Shown: positions 9,179-17,991 of the stretch, in pieces
How positions within the stretch are numbered: position 1 is the stretch's first letter
Layout: each line of letters starts with the position of its first letter
Source: Nostoc sp. FACHB-280
GTDB lineage: Bacteria > Cyanobacteriota > Cyanobacteriia > Cyanobacteriales > Nostocaceae
Assembly (NCBI RefSeq): GCF_014697615.1
Contig: NZ_JACJSD010000009.1
Location: 124,001-188,000, forward strand
DNA length: 64,000 bases
Reading direction: 5' to 3'
Notes under the pieces: generated by a model
Database searches by the model: none
What the model saw: only the letters and a program-made list of their open reading frames with translations
What the model was told of the DNA's origin: nothing
Position numbers and translations under genes: made by a program

Positions 9179-9934
9179 ATGTTCCTTATGTATCAAACAG
9201 ACCCGCCTCGACCTGCGAAAGAATCTCTACCTACAATGTATGATCTTCCTAGCGAAGATCCCAAGGAACCTGGCTTGCCTGACGAATTTCATATTTTCCA
9301 ACTCCAACTGCTACGCGAGACATTTTCTCCACCCAACTATCGAACAGACGAGGTATTTACTGCTAGTGATTTAAACCTCTACTATGACACTCAGCATCCA
9401 CTATGGTACAAGCGCCCAGATTGGTTTGCGGTTGTAGGTGGTTCTCGTCTCTACGAACAAAAAGATTTACGTTTAAGTTATGTGATTTGGCAAGAAGGTA
9501 TTGCACCTTTTGTTGTAGTTGAATTACTATCTCTAGGGACAGAAAAAGAAGATTTGGGACAAACTCTAAGAGAGGTTAACCAACCGCCTACAAAATGGGA
9601 AGTTTACGAAAGAATTTTGCGAGTTCCTTACTATATTGTCTTTGACCGCTACACTGATAAATTACAAGCTTTCCAAATAATTGCAGGGCGCTACAGCGAA
9701 ATGAATTTAACTACGCCAAGAATTTGGATGCCGAGTTTACAGTTGGGTTTAGGACTTTGGCAAGGCTCTTATCAAGGAATTGAGCGATTCTGGTTACGCT
9801 GGTATGATGCAGATGGAAATTGGATTCCTACTCCCGTGGAGCAGGAAAGCCAACAGGTTGAGAAATTAGCTACAAAGGTTGAGAAATTAGCGGCAAAGCT
9901 AAGAGAATTGGGAATTGACCCAAATCAGCTATAA
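9179..9934 (+). CDS. Uma2 family (DUF820) protein, long form with C-terminal coiled coil
   Basis: 251 residues. This is the larger Uma2 subtype common in cyanobacteria. The N-terminal FTASDLNLYYDTQHPLWYKRPDWFAVVG leads to the core IAPFVVVELLSLGTEKEDLG and WEVYERILRVPYYIVFDRYTD. The C-terminus (about 225-245) has imperfect VEKLATKVEKLAAKLRELG heptads that predict a short coiled coil, often of variable repeat number in this family. The start could equally be the second ATG at 9188 (MYQTDPP). It is divergent from rfbB with an 86-bp gap. The function is unproven; no partner is evident. Confidence 0.8.
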   Translation: MFLMYQTDPPRPAKESLPTMYDLPSEDPKEPGLPDEFHIFQLQLLRETFSPPNYRTDEVFTASDLNLYYDTQHPLWYKRPDWFAVVGGSRLYEQKDLRLSYVIWQEGIAPFVVVELLSLGTEKEDLGQTLREVNQPPTKWEVYERILRVPYYIVFDRYTDKLQAFQIIAGRYSEMNLTTPRIWMPSLQLGLGLWQGSYQGIERFWLRWYDADGNWIPTPVEQESQQVEKLATKVEKLAAKLRELGIDPNQL

Positions 9935-9938
9935 AAAT

Positions 9939-10871
9939 TTATACGGCTTGTAAAATTTCTTCATCCACAGAGAAATCTATTTCCTTCTGATCCCGTCCAT
10001 TGGCTAGATAATCATTTTTCAAAGAATCTGTTAACCCAGAAATTAAATCATATTCTGGTTGCCAATTTAATTCTGTTTGGGCTTTTTGTACTGATGCGAA
10101 GAAATGTTGAAGGCGCATCGGGAAAGCTTTACGCTTGCCAAAATCAAACTTTTTCGGGTCGTAGTGAACTATTTTAATTGCATCAGGTGATTTACCAGCA
10201 GCTACAGCACAAGCACGGGCTAAACCATTAAAAGTCACAAAGCGATCGCCTGAAATATTATAAATCTGCCCAATCGCTTTTTGATTGCCAATCACCAAAG
10301 ACATCGCCGTTGCCAAATCTTTTACATGACCAAACTGGGTAATATGTAAACCATTACCCGGAATTGGTATTGGGCGATCGCGCACAATTCTATCAAAAAA
10401 CCAGCTTTCTAAATCGTTGTAATTACTCGGCCCGTAGATGTACGTTGGGCGAATCGAAGTAAAGGGTAAGCCTTTTTCTGCCAAGTAAGCTTCCGTTTCG
10501 TATTTACCCTTATGGCGACTCTTGGGGTCAATAGCATCGCCTTCCACATGGGGTAATTGGTCAGATTTCAGATAAACCCCTGCCGAACTCATGTAAACAA
10601 ACTGCTGCACTCGTCCTTGGAAAATTTCTGCCAATGGCTGAGTATCACTTAATTCTCGACCATTATTGTCGAAAATGATGTCAAAATTCTCTTGTGACAA
10701 CTTTTCTTTCAGTTGGGCTGCATCCGTGCGATCGCCTATAATCTGTCCTACTTTGGATGGTACCGGACGGTTGCCACGATTGAACAGTACCACCTCATGC
10801 CCTTGCTTTAAAAGTATTTCAGTTAGGTAAACACCAATGAACCTAGTGCCACCCATAATTAAAATTCGCAT
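9939..10871 (-). CDS. NAD(P)-dependent epimerase/dehydratase, CSP41-like atypical SDR
   Basis: 310 residues from the ATG at 10871; a TTG one codon upstream also lies in frame but is less likely. The N-terminal Rossmann motif is MGGTRFIGVYL, and YMSSAGVY and RPTYIYGPSNYNDLE follow. The protein resembles the cyanobacterial relatives of the chloroplast stem-loop-binding proteins CSP41a/b, which bind and protect or cleave RNA, although many are labelled simply as sugar epimerases. The usual Tyr-x3-Lys pair is atypical here (GKYETEAYL), as in CSP41 proteins. It is convergent with the Uma2 gene, the two stops being only a few bases apart. Confidence 0.75.
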   Translation of the reverse strand: MRILIMGGTRFIGVYLTEILLKQGHEVVLFNRGNRPVPSKVGQIIGDRTDAAQLKEKLSQENFDIIFDNNGRELSDTQPLAEIFQGRVQQFVYMSSAGVYLKSDQLPHVEGDAIDPKSRHKGKYETEAYLAEKGLPFTSIRPTYIYGPSNYNDLESWFFDRIVRDRPIPIPGNGLHITQFGHVKDLATAMSLVIGNQKAIGQIYNISGDRFVTFNGLARACAVAAGKSPDAIKIVHYDPKKFDFGKRKAFPMRLQHFFASVQKAQTELNWQPEYDLISGLTDSLKNDYLANGRDQKEIDFSVDEEILQAV

Positions 10872-10892
10872 CAATTCCCCTTTTATATGTAA

Positions 10893-11038
10893 TGAGAGGC
10901 TAGGGGTTAGAGGCTAGAAGCTAGAGGTTAGGGGTTAGAGGCTAGAGGATTAGATATATCAGATTACTTAAATATCTTTGATATAAATCCCTAGCCCCTA
11001 GCCCCTAGTCCCTAACTCCCCACTCCCTACTCCCCCTT
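10893..11038. repeat. Short tandem repeats of about 7 bp (STRR)
   Basis: Two arrays flank an AT-rich centre. The left one (10893-10950) is built on units such as TTAGAGGCTAG and TTAGGGG. The right one (10988-11038) holds the complementary CCCTAGCCCC / TCCCTA units, so the pair could form a hairpin. This is a typical intergenic repeat of heterocystous cyanobacteria. Confidence 0.85.
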
Positions 11039-11159
11039 AGAGGTTATCAGGTTGCTGTATCCCTCTGGAACCACTTGCGGCAGAATTCCGTCTGGGGTTA
11101 AATCTGGGGCGCTTCCTCACAATTTGTCTGACTATATTTTCCATCTACTCAAGTTAACT

Positions 11160-12302
11160 GTGCCCTTGAAATATGCTCTGGTTCATGAGTGGTTAACACC
11201 CAAAGCCACCGGTGGTTCAGAATTAGTCGTACAAGAAATTCTGAATCATGTTAATGCCGATTTATATGCGTTGATTGACTTTGAATCCAGCAATCCTGAA
11301 AGTTACTTGTACAAACGCCAAATTGGTACAACGTTTCTTCAGCATTTTCCCTTAGCGCGTAACGGAGTGCAAAAATACTTGCCTTTGTTGCCCTTAGCGA
11401 TTGAACAACTGGATTTGCGGCAATATGACGTAATTTTGTCTTCTTCTCATGCTGTAGCAAAAGGAGTTTTAACTACCCCTGATCAGTTGCATATCTGCTA
11501 CTGTCACAGTCCTATGCGTTATGCTTGGGATTTGACTTTTGATTATCTGCGGCAAAGTAAACTTGGCAGTGGTTTACCAGGGTGGCTAACCAAGTATCTA
11601 CTACATCAGCTACGCCAGTGGGATGTCTTAAGTGCCAATCGTGTTGATTACTTTATTGCCAATTCCCAGCATACAGCTAGACGAATTTGGCGTTGTTATC
11701 GACGAGAGGCCAAAGTTATTTATCCACCTGTAAATGTGGAGGCATTTCCGCTTTTTCTCCAAAAAGAAAATTTTTACTTGACTGTTTCCCGTTTAGTTAG
11801 CTATAAGCAAGTATCTTTAATTGTCCAAGCTTTCAATAAATTGCAGTTACCATTGGTCATAATTGGTACAGGTTCAGAAATGGAAAAAATTCGCCAAATA
11901 GCCAAACCCAATATCAAAATACTGGGGTGGCAGCCTGATGATGTAGTCAAAAAATACATGGCGCAAGCCAGAGCATTTGTCTATGCCGCTTGTGAGGATT
12001 TTGGCATCGCCTTAGTAGAAGCACAAGCTTGTGGTACACCAGTAATTGCTTATGGGGCTGGAGGTGCATTAGAAACAGTCCAGGATGTGCGATCGCACAA
12101 AGAGCAAGGAACTGGGATCTTTTTTCCAGAGCAAACAGTAGCGGCCTTAACAGCAGCAGTAGAACAATTTGAAGTGTATCGCAATGTCATCAATCCTGAG
12201 TATTTGCGATCGCACAGCAAACAGTTTTCACCGCAAATTTTTGCACAGCGTTATCTAGATTTCATCAACCAGTGCCACAAAACCAGACCATACTTAGCGT
12301 AA
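11160..12302 (+). CDS. Glycosyltransferase family 4 (GT-B fold)
   Basis: 380 residues from the GTG at 11160, whose product begins MPLKYALVHEWLTPKATGGSE, the usual start of this cyanobacterial family; the frame stays open back to a TTG at 11052, but those codons read like spacer sequence. The C-terminal GT4 domain has FYLTVSRLVSYKQ (about 200), a GTGSEMEKI loop, and the nucleotide-sugar signature VYAACEDFGIALVEAQACGTPVIA with the E-x7-E pair. It transfers a sugar from a nucleotide donor, probably to a lipid-linked surface polysaccharide; donor and acceptor cannot be read from sequence. A priming sugar transferase follows 110 bp downstream. Confidence 0.85.
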   Translation: MPLKYALVHEWLTPKATGGSELVVQEILNHVNADLYALIDFESSNPESYLYKRQIGTTFLQHFPLARNGVQKYLPLLPLAIEQLDLRQYDVILSSSHAVAKGVLTTPDQLHICYCHSPMRYAWDLTFDYLRQSKLGSGLPGWLTKYLLHQLRQWDVLSANRVDYFIANSQHTARRIWRCYRREAKVIYPPVNVEAFPLFLQKENFYLTVSRLVSYKQVSLIVQAFNKLQLPLVIIGTGSEMEKIRQIAKPNIKILGWQPDDVVKKYMAQARAFVYAACEDFGIALVEAQACGTPVIAYGAGGALETVQDVRSHKEQGTGIFFPEQTVAALTAAVEQFEVYRNVINPEYLRSHSKQFSPQIFAQRYLDFINQCHKTRPYLA

Positions 12303-12412
12303 TGGTTGAAATTTGTGTACTGAAATTGTGTATGCTTTTGGAACTTCCCTCCAGAAGCACCTCATTTTGGCTTTAAGATTGGGACTATGTGTGGTGTGGA
12401 TTATTAAGGAGT

Positions 12413-13174
12413 ATGATGACTGCCCAGAGCTCACTCCTCTCCGGCAAGCGAAGCCTACGGCAAGACGCTAGCTCGTCTAGGCGTACTTTCTTAAAACGTA
12501 GCAAAAAAACCAAGACACCTAGGGTAAAACCCCAGGCGCTGTCTGCTCAGGCTTTAAACGGAGAGTTTGTTAAGCGACTATTCGACATCGGGTTTTCGCT
12601 CTCAGTACTGATTTTGTTTTTTCCCCTTTACTTAATTTTGGCCTTGCTGATTGCTTGCAGCTCAGAAGGCCCCATTTTTTACGTCCAAGAACGGGTAGGT
12701 AAAAACTACAGGCGCTTCAATTGTATTAAATTCCGCACAATGGTGAGCAATGCCGACGAAATACTTGTGCAAATGATGGAAACATCACCCGAATTGCGGC
12801 ATGAATTTGAAAGTAGTTTTAAGCTGAAACATGACCCAAGAATTACCACAATCGGTAAATTTCTCCGCATTACCAGCTTGGACGAATTTCCTCAGTTTTG
12901 GAATGTTTTAAAAGGAGATATGAGCGTTGTTGGGCCGCGCCCCCTGGTAGCTGAAGAATTACCAAAATACGGTCATCATATAGGACAAGTATTAACAATT
13001 CGACCAGGAATTACAGGATTATGGCAAGTTTCTGGGCGTAATGATATACCTTACCCCAGAAGAGTGCAAATAGACCTACACTACGTCAAATTTAGAAATT
13101 TCTGGCTTGACTTGTGGATAATACTGAAAACGATTAATGTGGTGATTATGCCTAAAAATAACGGAGCTTATTGA
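12413..13174 (+). CDS. Priming sugar transferase (polyprenyl-phosphate glycosyl-1-phosphate transferase)
   Basis: About 253 residues. AAGGAG at 12406-12411 sits just before two ATGs (12413, 12416), so I reject the GTG at 12389. It has the bacterial sugar transferase domain: KRLFDIGFSL with a membrane helix (about 60-80), GPIFYVQERVGKN, FNCIKFRTM, LDEFPQFWNVLKGDMSVVGPRP, and GITGLWQVSGR. It transfers a hexose-1-phosphate to undecaprenyl phosphate at the inner membrane to start polysaccharide repeat units. The first 45 residues are basic, Ser/Arg-rich and not family-like; part of them is encoded by a repeat element (12437-12472). Confidence 0.88.
   Translation: MMTAQSSLLSGKRSLRQDASSSRRTFLKRSKKTKTPRVKPQALSAQALNGEFVKRLFDIGFSLSVLILFFPLYLILALLIACSSEGPIFYVQERVGKNYRRFNCIKFRTMVSNADEILVQMMETSPELRHEFESSFKLKHDPRITTIGKFLRITSLDEFPQFWNVLKGDMSVVGPRPLVAEELPKYGHHIGQVLTIRPGITGLWQVSGRNDIPYPRRVQIDLHYVKFRNFWLDLWIILKTINVVIMPKNNGAY
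12437..12472 (+). repeat. Dispersed palindromic-type repeat inside a coding region
   Basis: The sequence CTCCGGCAAGCGAAGCC followed by TACGGCAAGACGCTAG resembles the small mobile GC-rich repeats found between genes in Nostoc genomes (complement: GCGTCTTGCCGTAGGCTTCG). Here it is read in frame near the N-terminus of the sugar transferase, encoding Ser/Arg/Lys-rich residues. Confidence 0.5.
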
Positions 13175-13673
13175 TTCAAAATTAACATTAGTCGTGGGTG
13201 TATTATCAGAATTCAGGGGTCAGAATATGGAAAAATTCAGTCAAATTATTCTCCACTAAGTATACTGAATCGCTTTTAAATTCTGACTTCTGAATCCTGA
13301 CTACTGAATTATTACAGGGAATTTACTGCCCCTAGTTAACCATTGATTCAGTCTTTGGCTTTAATATTTTTATTGATACCTAATAAAGAAATCTCTCTAA
13401 ATTTTTAATTAATTTCTACTTAACAAAAGTCAAGATTATATAAAGTTTTTGTAAAAATTACGCAACATCTCAGAAATTCCATCCATTCATTGAGTTAACC
13501 TACTCAAGTTCGACTTGTTAAGGAATTCTTAATTAAGTATATTTGTTTACGGCAAAATTCTGCTATCAATTAAGACCCGTAAGTTTCCCATTAGGCAATT
13601 TAGCCATTTGCTGCTAGGTTGTATCAGTTGGACTGAAACTCTATAGATCAAAAATAACAAGGGATAATTGAGC
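13175..13673. other. Spacer upstream of gmd with 7-bp repeats
   Basis: About 500 bp without a gene. From 13203 to 13310 it holds imperfect TTCTGAA / TCCTGAC / CTACTGAAT units, partly repeated in the complementary sense. The remaining 360 bp is AT-rich and presumably contains the gmd promoter; I cannot point to a convincing -10 or -35. Confidence 0.5.
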
Positions 13674-14753
13674 ATGGTGCAAACTAAGCGAGCGTTGATC
13701 ACTGGTATTACCGGTCAAGATGGTTCATATCTGAGTGAATTTTTGTTAGAGCAAGGTTATGAAGTTCATGGAATTATTCGTCGGACTTCGACCTTCAACA
13801 CAGACCGCATTGATCACATCTACGAAGATCCCCACAAAGAGGGCGTGCGGTTATTACTTCACTACGGTGACTTGACAGATGGTACAACGCTGCGGCGAAT
13901 TTTAGAAGAAGTTCAGCCAACCGAAATATATAATCTAGGCGCACAATCTCATGTTCGGGTGAGCTTTGATTCACCAGAGTATACCGTTGATGCAGTGGGT
14001 ATGGGTACTCTGCGTCTATTAGAAGCGATTCGAGATTATCAGCGACGCACTGGTACAGAAGTACGTTTCTATCAAGCTGGTTCTTCCGAAATGTATGGTT
14101 TAGTCCAAGCCGTACCACAAAGCGAAACCACACCATTTTATCCCCGGAGTCCTTATGCTTGTGCAAAAGTTTACGCACACTGGCAAACAGTAAACTACCG
14201 CGAATCTTATAACTTGTTTGCTTGTAACGGGATTTTGTTTAACCACGAATCACCCCGACGTGGTGAAACATTTGTTACCCGCAAAATTACCAGAGCAGTA
14301 GCGAGAATTGTAGCTGGTAAGCAGAAAAACTTGTATATGGGTAATCTTGATGCGAAACGAGATTGGGGTTACGCAAAAGATTATGTGCGGGCTATGTGGT
14401 TGATGTTGCAACAAGAGCAACCAGATGATTATGTAATTGCGACTGGGGAAACTCACTCAGTCAGAGAATTTTTAGAGTTAGCTTTTGGTTATGTCAATTT
14501 GAATTGGCAAGATTACGTAGAGTTTGACGATCGCTACCTACGCCCCGCAGAGGTAGACTTATTAATTGGTGATCCTACAAAGGCAAAACAAAAGTTAGGT
14601 TGGGAACCTTCTGTTACCTTTGAAGGATTAGTCGCTCTCATGGTGGAAGCAGATTTACAAGCCTTGGGTCAGACTTCACCTAATGGCAATGGTTCAAAAG
14701 TACCTGTAGATATTGCTACTATTCGGCAAGAATTGGGCGCTCTCCACTTCTGA
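13674..14753 (+). CDS. gmd: GDP-mannose 4,6-dehydratase
   Basis: 359 residues from the ATG at 13674; the TTG two codons upstream is less likely. NADP-binding [41 protein letters not shown] and [12 protein letters not shown] (Tyr-x3-Lys) are all diagnostic for Gmd, as is [19 protein letters not shown]. It dehydrates GDP-D-mannose to GDP-4-keto-6-deoxymannose. The next gene, 26 bp downstream, encodes the enzyme for the following step, so the two form an operon making GDP-L-fucose for surface glycans. The C-terminus is about 20 residues longer than in E. coli, as in other cyanobacteria. Confidence 0.95.
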   Translation: MVQTKRALITGITGQDGSYLSEFLLEQGYEVHGIIRRTSTFNTDRIDHIYEDPHKEGVRLLLHYGDLTDGTTLRRILEEVQPTEIYNLGAQSHVRVSFDSPEYTVDAVGMGTLRLLEAIRDYQRRTGTEVRFYQAGSSEMYGLVQAVPQSETTPFYPRSPYACAKVYAHWQTVNYRESYNLFACNGILFNHESPRRGETFVTRKITRAVARIVAGKQKNLYMGNLDAKRDWGYAKDYVRAMWLMLQQEQPDDYVIATGETHSVREFLELAFGYVNLNWQDYVEFDDRYLRPAEVDLLIGDPTKAKQKLGWEPSVTFEGLVALMVEADLQALGQTSPNGNGSKVPVDIATIRQELGALHF

Positions 14754-14779
14754 TTTACACCGCAGAGGATAATAAAAAT

Positions 14780-15724
14780 ATGACCGCCTTAGAACTGAAA
14801 AACAAAAGGATTCTCGTCACAGGTGGGGCGGGATTCCTCGGTCGTCAGGTAATAGATCAGCTGTGTAAGGCTGGGGCTGATGAGGCAAAAATAACAATAC
14901 CGCGATCGCGTGAATGTGACATCCGTGTTTGGGAAAACTGTCAACGTGCAGTTGACCAACAAGATATCATTATCCACCTAGCGGCTCACGTTGGTGGGAT
15001 TGGTCTCAACCGCGAAAAGCCCGCAGAATTATTCTACGACAACTTAATTATGGGAACCCAGCTAATTCATGCTGCCTACCAAGCTGGCGTAGAAAAATTC
15101 GTTTGTGTAGGTACAATTTGTGCCTACCCTAAATTTACACCAGTGCCATTTAAAGAAGATGACATTTGGAATGGCTACCCCGAAGAAACTAACGCACCCT
15201 ACGGTGTGGCGAAGAAGGCGTTATTGGTTCAGTTGCAATCTTACCGCCAACAATACGGTTTCAATGGGATTTATCTTTTACCTGTAAACTTATATGGGCC
15301 AGAAGATAACTTTGACCCCAGAAGTTCTCACGTAATTCCCGCTTTAATTCGCAAAGTCCACGAAGCCCAAATCAAGGGAGATAAACAACTCCCTGTTTGG
15401 GGTGATGGTAGTCCTACCCGCGAGTTTCTGTATTCTGAAGATGCAGCACGGGGAATTGTCATGGGGACTCAGCACTACCATGAATCAGAACCAGTTAACT
15501 TAGGTACTGGTTATGAGATTTCCATTCGTGATTTGATTACCTTGATTTGCGAATTGATGGAGTTTGACGGCGAAATTGTTTGGGAAACCGACAAACCCAA
15601 TGGTCAACCCCGCAGATGTTTAGATACAGAACGCGCCAAGCAAGCCTTTGGCTTTACTGCACAAGTAGGCTTTAGGGAAGGGCTGAAAAATACCATTGAT
15701 TGGTATCGTCAAAACGCTGCATAG
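14780..15724 (+). CDS. fcl: GDP-L-fucose synthase (epimerase/reductase)
   Basis: 314 residues. NADP-binding [32 protein letters not shown] (the Fcl-specific stretch), [10 protein letters not shown], and [11 protein letters not shown] with the catalytic Tyr and Lys are all present. It epimerises and reduces GDP-4-keto-6-deoxymannose to GDP-L-fucose. GAGGAT lies about 10 bases before the ATG. It is the last gene of the gmd-fcl pair and is followed after 33 bp by a terminator. Confidence 0.94.
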   Translation: MTALELKNKRILVTGGAGFLGRQVIDQLCKAGADEAKITIPRSRECDIRVWENCQRAVDQQDIIIHLAAHVGGIGLNREKPAELFYDNLIMGTQLIHAAYQAGVEKFVCVGTICAYPKFTPVPFKEDDIWNGYPEETNAPYGVAKKALLVQLQSYRQQYGFNGIYLLPVNLYGPEDNFDPRSSHVIPALIRKVHEAQIKGDKQLPVWGDGSPTREFLYSEDAARGIVMGTQHYHESEPVNLGTGYEISIRDLITLICELMEFDGEIVWETDKPNGQPRRCLDTERAKQAFGFTAQVGFREGLKNTIDWYRQNAA

Positions 15725-15757
15725 GATATTTATAGGCTTTGTAATGCAGAAGTTCAG

Positions 15758-15794
15758 ATACCCGACTTTTTTGAAAAGTCGGGTATTTTATTTC
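15758..15794 (+). terminator. Rho-independent terminator of the gmd-fcl operon
   Basis: A 13-bp perfect stem, ATACCCGACTTTT paired with AAAAGTCGGGTAT, with a 3-base loop and then TTTATTT. It lies between fcl and the ankyrin gene. Confidence 0.85.
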
Positions 15795-15820
15795 ATAATT
15801 TATGTGAGAGGAAATCCCAG

Positions 15821-16399
15821 TTGTCCAAATTTCCAGAACGAAAGTATCTTACGCTGCATCAATTGATAGAATCCGATGATATTCAACAGATTAAACTAAT
15901 AGTGAACTCAGGTATGGCTCTCGAATCGAATGATGACAAGTGGGGTATGACTCCATTAGAATTAGCGGCTCACCTGAATAAAATAACTGTTGTTTCTCTT
16001 CTAGTGAGTAGTGGAGTAAGTGCTAACTCTATTAGTGTATCTTCCCCTTTACATTTAGCAGCCGCTAATGGAAGTCCTGAAATCATATCTATTTTGATTA
16101 ATGCAGGAGCTAATGTTAATTTCGTTCATGAAGATGGTTGGACTCCTTTATTTGAAGCTGCGAGTCGTGGTCATTTGAAAGCTGTAGAGTTACTAGTAAA
16201 AGCTGGAGCAAACACAAATGTTATCGACTCTTATGAAAATAAACCCATTTCCTATGCTGCAAGAAATGGTTACATAGAAGTTGTTGAATACCTTGCTACA
16301 TATACCTCAGTTAATGAAAAAGAAGCTGCCATTAAAGAAGCTATTGAGGGCGCAGGAGCTAAAGCTAGGAAAAAGCGTGAACGCCAACAAGCACATTAA
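15821..16399 (+). CDS. Ankyrin-repeat protein
   Basis: 192 residues from a TTG start with GAGAGGAAA about 8 bases upstream. Residues 12-165 form about five ankyrin repeats, clearest in WGMTPLELAAHLNKITVVSLL, SPLHLAAANGSPEIISILINAGANVN and WTPLFEAASRGHLKAVELLVKAGANTN. The tail is basic and Ala/Lys-rich. There is no signal peptide. Ankyrin repeats are protein-binding; the partner is unknown. The start codon is uncommon and could be wrong, since no ATG lies near. Confidence 0.82.
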   Translation: MSKFPERKYLTLHQLIESDDIQQIKLIVNSGMALESNDDKWGMTPLELAAHLNKITVVSLLVSSGVSANSISVSSPLHLAAANGSPEIISILINAGANVNFVHEDGWTPLFEAASRGHLKAVELLVKAGANTNVIDSYENKPISYAARNGYIEVVEYLATYTSVNEKEAAIKEAIEGAGAKARKKRERQQAH

Positions 16400-16489
16400 T
16401 CAATTTGTTTTAGAAAGTTTCATTCTGTTTTTACAAGTATTGAAACTTTGTAATGTGGCAGCAGTATTTATTTGTTAAAAGAACTTTCT

Positions 16490-17065
16490 ATGTATGAAGT
16501 TGATATTCAATTAGATAAAGTTAAGTTACGTCGTACACTGCTGAAAAAACGGCAATTGATGTCTATTGCAGAATGGAGAGAAAAAAGCGATCGCATCTGT
16601 ACAACATTACAAACTTTGATTCACCATGATAAAGCAAAGACAATACTCGCTTATTTTAGCTTTCGTCAAGAACCTGATTTAAGTCCCTTATTTGCAAATA
16701 CTCAATATCAATGGGGATTTCCGCGCTGCGTTGGTAATTCTCTATCTTGGCATGTTTGGCAACCTGGAGACTCGCTGCAAATTAACAGCTATGGTATTAG
16801 CGAACCTCATCTCGATGCACCAACCATCAATTCTAGTGAAGTCGATTTAATTCTTGTGCCTAGTGTAGCTTGCGATTCTCGCGGATATCGCTTGGGCTAT
16901 GGCGGCGGATATTATGACCGCTTACTCAGTTCTCCTGAATGGGCAAATAAACCAACTGTAGGTATAGTATTTGATTTTGCTTACTTGCCGCAACTACCTG
17001 TAGAAACTTGGGATAAACCGTTACAGGCGATTGCGACAGAAACTAAATTCCTTATTTATCCTTAA
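16490..17065 (+). CDS. 5-formyltetrahydrofolate cyclo-ligase
   Basis: 191 residues from the ATG at 16490 (a TTG at 16472 is also in frame). It shows N-terminal KLRRTLLKKRQLMS, AYFSFRQEPDLSPL, and the family signature GYRLGYGGGYYDRLL, which holds the ATP/folate-binding loop, followed by VGIVFDFAYLPQLP. It recycles 5-formyl-THF to 5,10-methenyl-THF using ATP in the cytoplasm. It sits alone between an ankyrin gene and a transporter gene. Confidence 0.92.
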   Translation: MYEVDIQLDKVKLRRTLLKKRQLMSIAEWREKSDRICTTLQTLIHHDKAKTILAYFSFRQEPDLSPLFANTQYQWGFPRCVGNSLSWHVWQPGDSLQINSYGISEPHLDAPTINSSEVDLILVPSVACDSRGYRLGYGGGYYDRLLSSPEWANKPTVGIVFDFAYLPQLPVETWDKPLQAIATETKFLIYP

Positions 17066-17084
17066 AATACACTTCTCTCCCCAA

Positions 17085-17107
17085 CCCCTCTCCGACGCGG
17101 AGAGGGG
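17085..17107. repeat. Perfect GC-rich hairpin between genes
   Basis: CCCCTCTCCG pairs with CGGAGAGGGG around an ACG loop. This hairpin is a common small dispersed cyanobacterial repeat. It has no T-run, so it is a doubtful terminator of the folate gene. Confidence 0.7.
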
Positions 17108-17146
17108 CTTAAATAGCCTAAATTATCAAGAGGTAAGGAAAATTTT

Positions 17147-17986
17147 ATGAAGCTACAACTAAAAAACTCGCGCTGGCAAATTTTGATTACCTATAGTTTA
17201 TTAGGAGCGATCGCACTTATCACGCTATTTCCCTTACTCTGGTTAATTAGCACTGCGTTAAAATCACCAACAGAAAATATTTTACAATCGCCACCACAGT
17301 TACTTCCCAGTCAACCGACGCTGGGTAACTTTGCTAAGGTGTGGCAATCTTTACCATTTGCCCAATATTTATACAACAGTACGTTGGTTTCTGCACTGAC
17401 TGTTGGGTTGAATTTACTATTTTGTTCTTTAGCCGCTTACCCTTTAGCCAGATTATCATTTCCGGGGCGAGACTGGATATTTATTGCGATCGTCTCGACA
17501 ATCATGATTCCCTTTCAGATTGTGATGATTCCCCTGTATATTTTGACAGTCCAATTAGGCTTAGTAAATACTTATTGGGGGATGATTTTTCCGAGTTTGG
17601 CTTCGGCTTTTGGCATTTTTTTACTGCGACAAGCTTTTATGGGTGTGCCGAAAGAAATCGAAGAAGCGGCGCGGATGGATGGTAGTTCTGAGTTAGGTTT
17701 GTGGTGGCATATTATGTTGCCAGCAGTTAGTCCAGCATTAGTTACACTGGCAATTTTCGTATTTATTGGGTCTTGGAGTGATTTTCTTTGGCCGTTAATT
17801 GTCATTCAAGACGAAAAACTCTACACCCTCCCTTTGGGAGTAGCAAAATTAGCTGGTACTTTTTCTTTGGACTGGCGCTTGGTAGCTGCTGGTTCGATAA
17901 TTTCCATCGCCCCAGTACTAATATTATTTATATTTTTACAACGCTACATTGTCCCAACTGAAACTGGTAGTGGTGTGAAAGGTTAA
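17147..17986 (+). CDS. Carbohydrate ABC transporter permease (CUT1, MalG-like)
   Basis: 279 residues with about six hydrophobic helices. The EAA loop that contacts the ATPase is intact (EEAARMDGSSELGLWWHIMLPAVSP), and the N-terminal LLGAIALITLFPLLWLISTALKSP is typical of the MalG/UgpE class. It would form half of a sugar-importer pore in the plasma membrane. No partner permease, binding protein or ATPase is nearby, so the rest of the complex must be encoded elsewhere, as is common in cyanobacteria. It is convergent with the next gene. Confidence 0.87.
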   Translation: MKLQLKNSRWQILITYSLLGAIALITLFPLLWLISTALKSPTENILQSPPQLLPSQPTLGNFAKVWQSLPFAQYLYNSTLVSALTVGLNLLFCSLAAYPLARLSFPGRDWIFIAIVSTIMIPFQIVMIPLYILTVQLGLVNTYWGMIFPSLASAFGIFLLRQAFMGVPKEIEEAARMDGSSELGLWWHIMLPAVSPALVTLAIFVFIGSWSDFLWPLIVIQDEKLYTLPLGVAKLAGTFSLDWRLVAAGSIISIAPVLILFIFLQRYIVPTETGSGVKG

Positions 17987-17991
17987 TTTGC

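Noticed and set aside
11052-11159. N-terminal extension of the GT4 glycosyltransferase
   Set aside because: The extra 36 codons read like spacer sequence, and the family N-terminus starts at the GTG at 11160.
13795-14178. 127-codon antisense frame in gmd
   Set aside because: Shadow of a highly conserved gene, with no start signal.
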